A stretch of 64,000 nt of DNA from Castor canadensis (taxonomy: Eukaryota; Chordata; Mammalia; Rodentia; Castoridae). Within the stretch, counting starts at the first letter, position 1, and each line of letters opens with the position of its first letter. Shown piece after piece: positions 1 through 13,486 of this stretch. The notes under the pieces are model-generated. The model saw only the letters and a list, made by a program, of their open reading frames with translations, was not told the origin of the DNA and searched no databases. Made by a program: the position numbers and the translations under genes. The stretch lies in contig NC_133390.1 of the NCBI RefSeq assembly GCF_047511655.1, forward strand, positions 131,803,583 to 131,867,582, in the 5' to 3' direction.

Positions 1-614
1 GAGAGCATAAAGACACTTTTTCAGCAAGGGGTAGAGGCAGGAGAAGGGAAAACATTTTATGGAGAAATAAATGAAGTTTAATTCTTTTGATCTTCCAGTT
101 GGGAATAGCAACCAAAAGAGCAGAATACAGAAACTTGCATGTTCACTCCCTAGTTTCTGGTGAGGGTGTGATGCAGAAGGGACTGGGCTGGGAGGGAGGG
201 GAAGGGCCAAAGGGTGAGACACAGAAGGGCAACCCTTCATCCCTGCAGCACAAGCTTTGCTATGCAGGCCCCTGACTTTTTCAGGGTGGTGTCACCCCCC
301 AAGACCTTGCTGACACATCCTGGGAAAACCACTCTTGGCGTTACTTAAGTAGCAAAAAAAAAAAAGAAACCAGGTTCTGCTCCTCAAGGTCCTATGAGGG
401 AGGAGCTGGGACTGTGGCCTTTTGAAGCTGGGGACACTGAGGCCTTTCCTGTAGCCACTACCACGAAGGTGGACCTGGGGTGTGCATATGGTGTCCTCAG
501 TGCACTTTGGACTCCACAGTTACACTCCTCTGGATGCCCATCTTCTAGCTGACAGAACCAGAAGCCAAGCCAGGAATTCCTGACCCTCACCCCAGCAAAC
601 ACAGTGCCACTCAC

Positions 615-671
615 CATACTTGGCTGCTATCTCAAAGTCCCCGACAACCAGGCTGCCTCCCTTCTCAGCAT
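615..671 (-). CDS. ENTPD6: ENTPD6 exon 12 (last exon inside the window)
   Basis: 57 nt, acceptor CCACAG (677-672) and donor GTGAGT. It encodes residues 367-385, [18 protein letters not shown]. It ends in phase 1, so at least one more exon must follow. No exon matching the expected Cys-rich C-terminus is visible in 1-600. Confidence 0.93.
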
Positions 672-3600
672 CTGTGGGAAGAGACAGGCACCCAGTCTGT
701 AGAAGCATCCCACAAGTATGTGATGCCACTGAGGCCCAAGGCTGGTACCTGGGGATCCCAGACCAGGAGATCCATGGTACCTTTTCTTGTAGATCCCTCT
801 CCTTTGGTACCACGGAGCCACCCATACTGGTTGATGGTGGCTTTTTTATTTTTCCAGTGCTAGGGATCAAATCCAGGCCTTGTGCTTGCTGGGCAAACAC
901 TTAACCATGGAGCTACACACTAGCCCTTGACTGTGGTGTCAAGACGTGGTGTAGCTTGGGTAAGCAGGTACTCCCACAGGACATGGGGTCTTAAAAGCAT
1001 CACCTTATCCCAATCCTGCAATATCCTCACCAGAGAAGCCTCATAGGAATTCTGGAACCCAAAGATTGAGCAAATTCTTAAAGCCAGAAAGAGTAGAAAA
1101 ATAGAGGGAAATAAATGTTTCCTGAAACCCTAGAGTCTATTATTAATTTCTCCACTGGGAAGAACAAAGATCTGTAAAAGAGAAATGAGGAGTGGTCTTA
1201 GAACAGATGGATTAAAAAAAAAAAAAAAAGAACAGATGAGTAGCGCCTTCTTGGGGCTCTGCAGCCCCTGACTTTGGGTATTTGCTAAGTCAGCAAATAT
1301 CACCATTAAGGGTATTCTGAGTTCTGAACACAGACCTACCCTGCTCTTTCAGTGCCAAACATGGCTACAATGGGCAGATGGAATAGCCCTGCATTTTCTC
1401 CTAAGGTCACCCCAGTGAAGATGGTGGCCTCCTGGCAAGGAGAGCCTGTAGTCAGTGATGTCAGTGAATACAGGATATAGTCCTTCTTTCTCAGACTACT
1501 CTGAAGAGGAAAGTCAGGCAAGAGTGCCAATATGAGGGGCCCCAAAGAGCCAGCCCAAAGGTGAGGCCCCTAGTAGATCGCCAGACTAATCCAGGGTGTA
1601 GTAGGCCCTGACATGGCAATGTTCACAGCCATGTATATAGTCTGGAGAGCTCTGATGTTGCCTTCCACCCCTGTCTGTCCACTCCTGTCAGGTTGGGGTC
1701 TACAGTTGGCCCTGGGACAGTACAGCCAGTATATATGTGGGAGGCCCACAGTCCCAGGGAGCTGGAACAATTACTTTATTTATTTATTTATTTATTTATT
1801 TATGGCTGGCACTAGGGTTTGAACTAAGGGCCTTACACTTGCTAGGCAGGCACTCTACCACTTGAGCTACTCCATCAGCACTGTTTGTATTGCTTTTTTT
1901 TTCCGAGATATGGTTTTGTGAACAACTTGCCTGGGGCTGGCTTCAAATCATGATCTTCCTTAGTATGAAAGTCACCAAATACCTGACTGGTGTTCATAAT
2001 TTATTTCATTAAGAAAATTCTGATCTCTAGGCGTTAAGTAACTCTGTGACCCTCTTATGAGTGTACACACTGTCTGGCCACCAGCAGGCTCAGCAAACAC
2101 TAACACCTTGCTCTGTCTGCCTCCTCTGCTCCTGGGTGAAGGATGAGCCAGAACAAGGCTGGGGAAGCATTCAGCCACTCCTTTATCATAGGCAGCTCTG
2201 AGCCAGAACCGCAGGGCCTGGCCAGAACCTGCTGCGGGCAGGCCTGAGGAGTGAAACATGAGTCAGGTCAGGGCAAGCTGTGCCTTCCAGCAGAAGTTCA
2301 CACCAACAGCAAGTAACTGTCCATTTAAGTGAGTGACTTAAGGGACTAACTTAACTGTAGAAAGGGGCTTAGTAATTTAACTTCCAAAGATAAGCCCTCT
2401 CCACAGCCCTGTTCTCCTAAGCCTACTCCTGGTAACTGAGGGTGACTTAACTCCACCATTCACCGCCACAGGCGCTCTGCCTGTATCCCATCTGGCCCAG
2501 CCAGGCCTGGTCCTTACCTATGAGGCCCACACTGGCTGCAAGGTCATAGTAGTAGGAGAAAGCATAAAAGTCCACGTGATCCACCTCTTGTGTCCTGTGC
2601 ACTTTATTTCGAAGAATTTCCGATACTCTGTGGGCGCACAGATCATAAAGGCTGGCTGCAGGGGCGGAAAGGAAAAGCACACAGCTAGCTAACAGTCAGT
2701 GACACCAGGGCACTGGACTTTGTGGCCCCTCAGACACCTTCCCCAGTGGTGTGAGGCCTGGACTTGGATAGCAGAGAAAAGAGCAGAGTGAGATGGGACC
2801 CAAGGTCCACACATCCCTAGCCCAAGTTGGAGGCTGCTCACGACACATGGCCAGAGCAACCCTTTATGAGCCAGGCCACTGTCAGTCCAGGTCAACAGGG
2901 AGAGAAGCCTCCAAGCACAGTGGCTGGAGAAAGTGCAGCTCCCAACTTTGAGGGGGAGGCCGCTGCACAATGATATAAAGTGATTGTCACTGGGCCTGTG
3001 CAGCCCTCCATACCCAGCTTTTTGGTGCTATCCACCTAAACTCACCCTCTGCTAGTCTGTGCTGAGCTTCACCTCAGCAGCCAGTTCAGCGGCCTGTACC
3101 TTTTCTATGTCACAGACCAGGAAACAGAAGCTCTGTGGGCCACTTGCCAAGCTTACACAGTAGAGGGAGAATGGCAACATAGTGACCCTAAAGTTAATGA
3201 ACTTGAGATCAATCAACTGCCATGGACATCCATCAGGCACCTCAATGTTCCATGCCTCGATCTGCTTCAATCAGTCTCCCTGTCCTTCCTCCAGAGCCAT
3301 GCCTTGCCCTTTGGAACTCATTTCCTCCCAATGTCCCTCATCATACCAGTCCCATTCTCTCCTTCTTGTTCTCTAAATAAAGCCGCTGCCTGGGGCCTTT
3401 GCTTCCCTGGCTTGGAGAACTGCTGCTTTAGATCTGGGCAGCTTTGGACTGAAGGTGTGGTTCAAGTGGTAGTAAGCACAGGACTCTGGATTCAAATCTT
3501 AGTACAATCTAGATCTGGGCAACTTGTTCTGGCTCTTTACATCTTGGCTCAAGTGTTATGCCACAGTCCTTTTTTGGCTGTCTTGGTCAGCACTGCAGTC

Positions 3601-6600
3601 TCCCTTCTCAGCATCCATCCCTGCCATTTCATTTTTTCTCAAAGCACTTTTTCCTGTGTTTCACTGCCTCACTCCTCCCACTGGAACCCAGCTATACTAC
3701 CCTGCCGTGTGTCCCATGCCTGTGGTGAGTCCTGGCCTTCAGCATGTACACAGTGGATGGGTGAATCAGACTGACCTGCACAGTCACCAAAGGTGGACAC
3801 ACCTCATGCTGTGTGTCCAACCTGGGAACAATATTTCAATATTTCTTTTAGAAAAACCCAAAAGGCCCAGCCCAGATATGGCCATTTGTCTTGGGCTTGA
3901 AGTATTTAGGTTCTTCCTCACTCAAGACTTGTCAGGAAATTGGGCTCTGTGGAAAGAAGCATTCAGTGTCTGGCAAGGGAGATTTGTGCAGAGAGACCCT
4001 GAAGGAAGGAGGGAAGGAGTCAGCAGGCCCCAGGTCTTATAAAGACCTCCCAATCTCTGATAGGGTTCAAACCATCTGCATTTCCATGGCTAGTGTGGGC
4101 TTGTCTGTGCCAGAGGTATTTGGAAAAGCACAGAGGGTGGCAGGCTGCCACCTGGCTCTCATGGGCCCCTGAGGAACAACAAATACATCTTACCTGCCTT
4201 CTGTCCAGAAATTCTGTATGTGATTTCAGCATGCTCCCACTCTCCTTTAAACTCAGGAGGCAAACAAGGGCTGAGCAATTCCTTCCCATCCTTAGCTGAA
4301 ATAAAGAGATAAGCATGAAAGGAAGAAAGCTGTGTCCTACTGTCAGATGGGGCCTCATGGAGCTGCAGAGAATGCTGCAGGTTGTTAACAAGGGCACTGG
4401 AGTGGCCAGTGTACCTGCCTAGTAGGGATGGCCATCAGCTGAAAGAAGAAAACCCTTCTCTATCATCCAGCGGTAGCAAACCACATCTGTCTTGGAAACA
4501 CGTCTGCTGCCAGGACACGTAGCTCACATTGTTTGAGGACTATGGAGTTCTAGACACCTAGCACTCTATGAAGGAGGGAGGGAAGGTCATGACCCAACTT
4601 CACAGTCAAATGAGGCTATGAGTAACTGGCAGATTGGTGGCAGGGCCAGGACATGTGCAACCAGGTGTCACCATGCTAGATTGAATCTGTGATGCTCCAT
4701 AACACAAAAACTGGGCTTACAACTAGCAAGGGAAGCTGGTGGCTGGTGTCCAAGGCTGCAGACTTTCTCAGACAGCAGACTGCTCTTCCCTGGAGAGGGC
4801 CTTTTTCCCTTCCCTGGATTTTAGTCTGGGTGAGAAGTGATGGTAAGTGACTACAGGGCAGTCTTCCTTTCTTGGAGCTGCCATGTAAGCAGTCCAGGCT
4901 ACTCTGCTGGGGGTAAGGCCACCTGAAGGAAAGCTACTGCATGGAACATCAACACCAGCCATCCCTATGGCAACCACATGAGATCCTGAGATCCCAGTAA
5001 AGGCACTGCCTAGCCAAGCCCCAGGGAATCATGTACAATAATAAAATAATGGCTCCTTGCTGTTTTTCCTTTTTTTGTGGTGCTGGGGATGGAAGCCAGG
5101 GTCTCAACATTCTACCTCTGAGCCCCACCACCTGCTGTTTACCACTCTATCTGGGGGTGATCTGTTATGCACTGAAGACATGACACCTGCTGGTGACACC
5201 TGCTGCTACACTGAGCAGGAAGAGGATGGAGGAGGCCAGACCAAGACTCCAGAGCTAACCACTGAGGGGCAAAGAGTGCCTGCCTTCTTCTTGGCCAAAG
5301 AATACATATTCCTGGCTCTAGAGTGAAGACTGTAGGTGTTTCTGAGATGTGGACATATTTTTGGTTTACAATAAAGGGGATACCACTGTAAGGATACAGA
5401 CCATGATTTAAAAGAGAGGACTGAAATAGAATGTGCATAGGAAAATGAAAATTCCAGTTGAACAACCAAGACTTTGAAGGATGCTGGGCTAGAAGTGTTG
5501 GCCAATGAAGGGTGCCCTATGCTGGGGAACACGCATGGGCTCTGGTCAGAGTGCATAAGGCCAACATGTCTGCATCAGGAAAGGCAGGTAGGCCCCCGCC
5601 CCTGAAGTGAGCTGCTGTGATCCCTAAGCTTTCCTAGGAGTGCATGCACACAGGTTCAAGGCCCATCGGAAGGAGCAGCTAGACCTTCTAATGACCTGAC
5701 CAGACACCTGCTTCCTCCTAGATGTAAGGAAGAGATAAGGCAGTTTTTAAAATAATTTTTCATAGAGCAGAGATGATGGAGGGACCTTCTCACAAGCTGG
5801 AATCTCTGTTAAAGAGAGAAAAACTTCCCCTGATGGCAACAGCTGCATAATCACCAACTCATGGCCCCTCCTACACTGTCTGAAGAACCAGACTGTCTCT
5901 TCAAGCCCCTAAAAACAAGTCGCTATGGTTTGGATAAGTGTTCCCCCAAAGCCATGTGTTAAGGCTTCATTCTGACCTGTGGGTTGTGGTGGAACCTTTA
6001 GTAGGTAAAGCCTACTGGAAGGGAGTGAGGTCACTAAGGACATGTCCTTGAAGGAATAGTGGGACTGTGGCTCCCTCCTGTTTCTTTTTGCATCCCAGCT
6101 GCCATGAGGTGAGCAGTTTCCTCTGCCACATGCTACCACCATGATGTTCTACGTTATCACAGGCCCACAGGGAACAAAGTCAACGAACCAGGGACTGGAA
6201 CTTCTGAAATCACAAACCAAAATGAACCTTTCCTTCTTCTAAGATGTTTGGCCCAGGTGTTCTGTCACAGTGACAGAAAGAAAGCTAATACACGAGTTGA
6301 CTCCAGATATAGGTGATGGTTATATAGTTACTTGGGTTCCTAGAATCTGTTTCAGAAATGATTTCACTACTGTCTTAAAAAAAAATAGAATGTTCAGAGG
6401 TAGAACATATACTCCTTGTCCCCATTAGGATATCCTAGAAAAGATCTGGACACATCCCTGAAAGGTCATCAGCAGCCCTGCACCTTGGCTGGCTGGCCAG
6501 TGGCAGCTGGCCAAATAAGTGGAGGGGCAAGGGAGGCATGTTTCACTCCCACTGAGGGTGGGATAGAGCTTTGAGTAATGTGTTCCACTCACCAGGTTTC

Positions 6601-9600
6601 CCCTCCACACCGCCCAAGATTGCCAGTCGTGCCGACATCAGTCCCAGCCCCAGGTAGCTGTGGAGATAACACCGTGGTGAGTTGGCCTGCATGGGAAGAC
6701 TCGATGCACACGTGCAACTGCCTGGGCCCAACATGAGTGGAAAAGGTGGGAGCTTGGGGCAGGCAGTAATGAGCTTTCCTGCTTCTTCTAGAAACTTCTT
6801 GCTGGGTTTAGAGCATTCAGCTAGATAATTCGCCAAAGAAAGGCCTATCATGAGTTCATATGGGAGCTGTGAACACTGTAGTATATGAGACACAGTCTAC
6901 CCCAGTCTTTTTTTTTTTGAGGTACTGGGGCTTGAACTCCGGGCTTTCACCTTGAGCTACTCCACTACTCATATTTTTGTGAAGGGTTTTTTGAGATAAG
7001 TTCTCACAGAACAATTTGCCCAGGCTGGCTTCAAACTGCAATCCTCCTGATCTCTGCCTCCTGAGTAGCTAGGATTACAGGTGTGAGCCACTGGGGCCTA
7101 GCACTATCCCAATCTTTCAGGGCTCAAGAAGAATTTACTAAAGGTGGCAAGTGTCAAAAAGGTGGCTCAGAAAATTTCTGCACAGGAATCCTAGGCTCCT
7201 CTGTCTTTTGCAAGCCTCCTCCAAAACAGAAGAGGATAAGCACAAAATAGGATTGTAATTTTAACTACAGATTTTTTAAAAAATGAGGGAGGAGGAGTGA
7301 GGAGGAAAGGAAGCAAGGTAAGGAGGGCTCCCATGGAGTCACAGCACAGGGGATGCTGGGATCTGGTATTTATGCTGGAATCATCCCACTAGTAGACAGG
7401 AATTGGAGGCATACCAGGGCTGGTGCAATGCCATCTGAGCTGCCAGCCTTAGCCTTCCTCACCTCTGGAAAACCCACCTGTAGGAATAGAGCTTGTAGGT
7501 CCTGTTAAACATCTGCAGCGCGGTCAGGTGGCCGGGCGGGGAGGCCTGAAGGGTACCCTGGGGAGTAACATGATGGTTACTGCATTTCCTGTTGGTCTTT
7601 CCGGAAGACTGTCCCCTCCTCCCTCAAGTCATTTGGAAGAACAGGGACATTTAGATGGAGATAATTAAATGAGCTTTTCATTAAGTTCCTTGCTGTGAAA
7701 CAGTAAGGAGCAAGCAATAAAGCATCCGGAATGTTCCTCCTTATGAGTACAATTTTACCCCATTTTTTTTCTTTTCTTTTGTGGCACTGGGGATTGAACC
7801 CAGAGCCTCATATATGCTAGGTAAGCACTATACCATTGAGCTACATTCCCAGTCCCTTTTTTTTTTATTTTGAGACAGGTCTTGCTAAATTACCCAGGCT
7901 GTCTTCAAATTTGTGATCTTCCTGCCTCAGGCTCCAGAGTACTGGGATTACAAGTTTGCACTACCACTCTCAGCACATTTTACCCATTCTGACAAGTACG
8001 GCCCAACCAGACAAATTAGAATAACAGTAAATTTAAGTGCTCTATTCCACTGAAAACAAAACAGTAATAAGAAAATGAGTGGGTGAGAAGGAAGCCATTA
8101 ACTGACTGGAAGTGTTTTCATCTCCTTTAGAACACTTGTCTTGAAAAGGGCTGACTACAAACTATGCATTGTCTGTTCTTATTCCTTCCCTGAAACCCCA
8201 CAGGGGGTGGGAGGCATCCACTTCATGTTCTCTGACCCAAAGGTTTCTGGTTATTACTAATTTATCACCCTACTACAGATCGAATATCTGTTTTGGTTTT
8301 GTTTTCCAGGCAGACCTAAAAGCCAAGTCAGGAGCGTTATCTGTGAGAGAACTCAGGTGTGTTGTCTTCCACATGCTAAAGGGCCTCCCCTGGGTGGCCA
8401 CAGCTTCCTGGCCATGATGGGCAGTGCACCCTAGCAGCATCTGCCTTGTTACCCAGGACTCTAAGACAGGCAGGGCTGGTTACCTCGACCCGAGGAAGGA
8501 AGGTGATCTGAGTGGATCCTCCGCCCAAATCCAGCATGCCCACACTGCTCCTTCCCGGGGTTTTCAAACTGCCTAGATCACAGCGAGTAAAGACACAGCA
8601 CTGTCGTATTAGGAAGCAGATGAGAACAGTAGGAAGTTCAAGAAAGGTCAAAAGCCAGGCCCTTTAGTGGAAAGAAAAACAAGATAAGGAAGTAGCTGCA
8701 ACTATCTACAAATCTCTACTTAAAGGTGTATTAAGGGCAGAATCAATGGCTTTGATGTGAATAATGACAGGACAGGGTGACACTGAGTGCCAGGAAAGAC
8801 ACTAGAGCTGGTGTACATGCTGGGAGCAGGCCCTGACTCACCATCCAGGAGACACTGACCTTGATATGCTGACAGGAGCTGCAAGGTCCCCTTTGGTTCT
8901 GTCTGCACTCTGCTTCCCACAGACACCTCTCCTTAGCATGCTCCCCTTAGCATCTCTCCACTTTCCTAGAGGGCAAATCCTACTAGAAAACCTCCCTTGT
9001 CTTCATACACATACCAGACACACTGCTCTTTTTCATAATTCCAGAAAGGGACATGCCCAGAGAGCAATCTATGAGAATGTCTCCTCACTGTTTGTTTCCA
9101 AGACAGATGTTTCTGTCATAAGATGATCAGTACCCATCTCACACTGAACATCTGAAAACCTGTTTTCTCATTCACTCTCTCAGAAACAAACAACAAGATA
9201 GGGCCCGTGGTGAATGCTTCGCAGTCGTCAGGCAGCAGTTGTGCTGGGAGAAAAGCAGCCTGGGCAAAGAGGCCTCTGGAACACATATACCTCCAAGCTC
9301 ATGGCTGCTGCTAAGTCAGGTGAACACTGCCACCCCACAGCCTACGTCTGGGCCAGCAGCACTGAAACCTGGGGGTTATGGAAATGAGGCTCCTGTACTC
9401 CAGGAAGCCCCAATAGGCTCTCTGCTGGGGAATGTGAACTGACACTACCTTTCCCATCAAGTGGACACGCACCTGTTAGGAAGTTGATGGTGATCCAGGC
9501 CGAGACGCCTGTAACAGAGGGGCACAGGCAACATTTTAATCACTTGAGATGGTCAGCATAAGGCCCAGTACTGCTATCCAATCCTTCCAAATTGTAGCGG

Positions 9601-12600
9601 GCAGAGAGAGCACTCCTCAGAACTCTCGGCCTTCAGACCATCCAGAGAGGATCACCGTGTATAAACGAAGGCAGAGGCTCTGCACTAGTCTAGAAGATAC
9701 TACACTAAAACCTAGAACACTTTGTCAAATGCCATGTGTCCCTCTGGTGCTTCATCAGCTTCATCCTTTGGGAGAGACAGGAAGAGAACCCAATGTTCCC
9801 TCCACCCCCATGCAAACTCACTCTTCAGTTCATATGGAAACTTAGGGGTCCATGAGGAACCTTACGTGGCTGTCTTAGAATAAGCAATGTAACAGCAATG
9901 CTTTAAACATGGCAAGAATTAGAATTCTCTCTAAATGTTCTTAAAACTGAAAACATATTTTTAGAAACTTCATCTGCGCCCAGGTCAGAGTTGGTCAAGA
10001 GTAGTCTCTTAACACTGGCCCCCAAAGATCCTATGGGACACTCGAGTTGTGAATGTGACGATAACTCCAGTTATCTGTCAGCCCTGCAGTTGATCAAGGA
10101 GAGTGCTTCCAGGCCCCAAAGTCCCAACAGAAGCAGCAGCGTAGGGCCCATGTGTCCTATGTGGCAGTGCTGCGATGTGCTGTCCACTCTACCTTCGTCT
10201 GTTCCATTCATGATGGAAACACAGTCATCTCCTACCAGGAAAGGTGATGCTTTAAACACCTCTTTCACCTAAATGTAAAGAGAGACATTTCTTAGCTGGG
10301 TATGGTGGTGCATAACTGTAATGCCAGCACTCAGGAGGCAGAGACAGGAGGACCTCAAGTTCAAGGCCAGCCTACTTAGCAAGAGCTTCTCAAGATAAAA
10401 CAAAACACCCTCCCCCAGTCTCCCCCCACAAAAGGGGGACCATAAGGTCTCTAGACCATAAAATCTGTAGTTTCTAGGTGCACCATGAGTTCAGCAGGCA
10501 GTGGCAGAACACCCAAAGCGCTACAGGTTCTGAGCAGCAAAGCTCACATTTTGTTTTACACTTCTCAAATCCTCTGGAAAAGGTTTTCCTCAGCTAACCA
10601 TCCTCCGGGCTAGCTGAGGCACATGGTGCCCTGAAGGCCCTGGCTTAGCTGCCCTTGATTGGAAGATCTCTGGGAGAATGAATGGGCTGGATTGGGATGC
10701 TTCTATGTCCTGCCTGTTCAACACTGGCTGGAAGGTTAGGTTTATTTTGTTTTGTTGTTGTTTTGTTTTGTTTTTTGAGACAGGGTATGCCAGGCTGGAC
10801 TTGAACTTGAGGTCCTCTTACCTAAGTCTCCTGAGTGCTGGAATTATAGGCATGTATCACCATGCATGGCAGGGTTAGTGTTTTTAGTATCATCAGTCAA
10901 TCCCCAGAGGGGGAAATGGCTAAGCTCACCTTTTGCAGTAACTTCTGAGCCTTTTCTCCTGGTAATAGGCGCAAACCAGCTGTGGCCTTGAGGACCAGAG
11001 GTGTGGCCTTCCAGAAGTCAAATGGAATGTCTTGTTTCGCAACATCCAGCAGCTCTTGGATCCCCTGGGTGCTCTATGGACATTGTAAAAGCAAAGCAGG
11101 ACTGTCATACCCAGCCCACAGGGTCACAGTGTTACGCCTGATCTTTTGGGTCTATAGTAAGCATAGTTTTTTTTCTAATTTTCAAAGTTAGCAGGAGACA
11201 GTGACTCAAGTGGTACTGGTGGTCTGTAGGGACATAGGGACCAGGAGAACATGGAGAAAGACCCTTGGTGCAGAATGTGGCCAGGTGAGGGCAGGTCAGA
11301 AGCCAGGGGGCTAGGCCACCCTTTACAGTAACTTCTGAGCCTTCTGAGTAACACCCATGCCCAGTCCCATTATCACCCCTCACTAGGCAACTGGGTTGTG
11401 ACTCTTCTGGATGTCATGTGTGTGGAAACTAGTAAATTCCAGAGTTCCTTATAGAACTAAGTCCCATGACTAACTACACTGCAGAACCACATCACCTGCT
11501 AAAATGCTTGAAACCCCAAGATTAGACAAGGCTCTATGTCAGTGCAGGAGTGGACAACTCAGGAAAGAGTGGCTGGGTGTGTCAACAGATGCAGTGCCAT
11601 GGGGGAAACTAGCAACATCTGTCCAAGAAGAAAACTCACATTACTTCCACCCAGAAATCCCATTCCATGAATTCACCTGAAGATGCCCTTGTATGTGGGG
11701 GTGATGAAGTAAATATTAGGTGGCAGAATGTACCATTCTATTGTATATGCAAAATAAAAGGATAGAGAAGACATATAAACTGCTCATGGGCACATACACT
11801 GGCTTTGAAGGCTACATGAGAAATAGGAGTGTGGTTCTGGAGGCAGCCTGGGGGTGGGGTCCTCACTGTCATCCTGGGTAGCTTGGACATTCGCTCCATT
11901 GATTGTGTGTTACTTACCCACAAGTAAGATTATAAAATCCCATGAGTTTATTCTAAAGATATCTGATTTAATCAGGTTTAATCATATAGCCACTCCTGAA
12001 TCACTAATTTCCATTTGTTTTATAACCAAGCTACAGGAAAGAAAGGGTTGCACTAGATTGCCCAAAACTGTGACACAACTGCAGGCAAGGACAATGGGTT
12101 AGCTCACGATTTGAGATATGCTGGAACTGGGGTGAGGATGCTCACCATTGGATTTCAGTGGTATAGCACTTGTCTAGCATGTGAGTGGCCCTTTTGGTTT
12201 TATAATAGGCATAATTTCTAAAATCAGCAGGAGACAGTGACTCAAGTGGTACTGCAGTGTGTGGGGACCCAGGAATCAGGAGAATGTGAAGGGAGGTGCC
12301 TATAACCACAGGAAACTCACAATTCTATGAGTAACCATTTCACCAGTGCTTTGGGAGAAAACCAGGTGTTCTGTATTAGCACAATTGTAAGTATTAGGAC
12401 TGCAGAAGTATAAATGCTACAAACTTATAGAAATCATTATTTGACAGTTTAATGAAATTTCTTTTATATTTATTTGGATTGCAGATTTCACATTATATAT
12501 ATTTTCTTATATTTATTTTGAAACTTTTTTTGTGGTGTTGGGGATGTAATGCAGGGCCTCTGGAAGCTAGGCAAGCACTTTACCAATGAGTCTCCCCCTT

Positions 12601-13439
12601 CCCCAGTCCTAGCACAATACATTTTTAACTTTAAAGTTTTGTTTCAGTAAATAAATGTATTATGGGGGTGAGATTGTAGATTAGTGGTAGAGTGCTTTAC
12701 TTGATAGGAGGTCCCTGTGTTTAATACCCAGTGCCAAAAACATTATGCAAAATGCGTAAGAATAGTATATAAATTTTAATTAAGCCTCCAAACAATGCTT
12801 TCTGTAAGTTTACAACATTTGGGATTTTGAACTGCACCAAGTCTTCAGGACCCCAAATTGGGCCTACATGCTGGTGGGTGGGGCTGGGAGGCCTGGAGTA
12901 GATTGCACACTTCTTTCCACCTGACTGTCCTTGGTGGCACAGCAGGGTTCAGGGAGCACCAGCAAAGGTGCCTTCCTCTGAAAGATGGCCTACTGAATTC
13001 AAAGGAAGGGAAATGGCTTTAACAAATCACACGGTGAGGAGACATTTGAAGAACAAATTTAGACACGAAAGGGTGATTACCTTTTCAACATCGTCAGCAT
13101 ATGCAGAAAGTCCAGGTTTTAGTGCTTTGAAGGTTTCGTGGGTCAAGATGGGAGTTTCTACGGGAAAAATGTTTTTAAAACAATTTAACTATGAATATAC
13201 ATGATGTAAGAAAATATAACCGAGACTAGCCAGGCTTTTTAAGGGCAGATGTCAGAACAGATGGAGCAATTCCAGAGTGACGGGTCCCTTTGTTCTTTTT
13301 TGTCTAAATTCTGCCTCTATTTCAGCTGAACAAGATGAGTATGATACCTGATGTTTGAGCCAGAACTTTATTTAAAAATCAGCTTTGGGTTGGGATGTGG
13401 CTCAGTAATAGAGCACTTGCCTAGCATATATGAGATCCA

Positions 13440-13486
<47 letters not shown>

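Larger units (their letters stand above)
678..2517. other. ENTPD6 intron 11 (exons 11-12)
   Basis: Non-coding. It contains an ID-type SINE, a poly(A) run between short direct repeats (1200-1238), a TTTA microsatellite (about 1771-1803) and a B1-ID SINE. The rest looks unique and unremarkable. Confidence 0.85.
11074..13080. other. ENTPD6 intron 3, with two internal duplications
   Basis: Mostly unique. Holds ID fragments at 12143-12192 (+), 12522-12612 (-) and 12663-12740 (+). It also holds a duplicated piece of exon 4 at 11326-11343 and a ~100-bp repeated segment (about 11153-11258 and 12201-12297); see findings. Confidence 0.8.

Noticed and set aside
1..614. Search for the final ENTPD6 coding exons
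   Set aside because: No segment on the minus strand matches the expected C-terminal sequence with proper splice sites, so the last exons are taken to lie outside the window.
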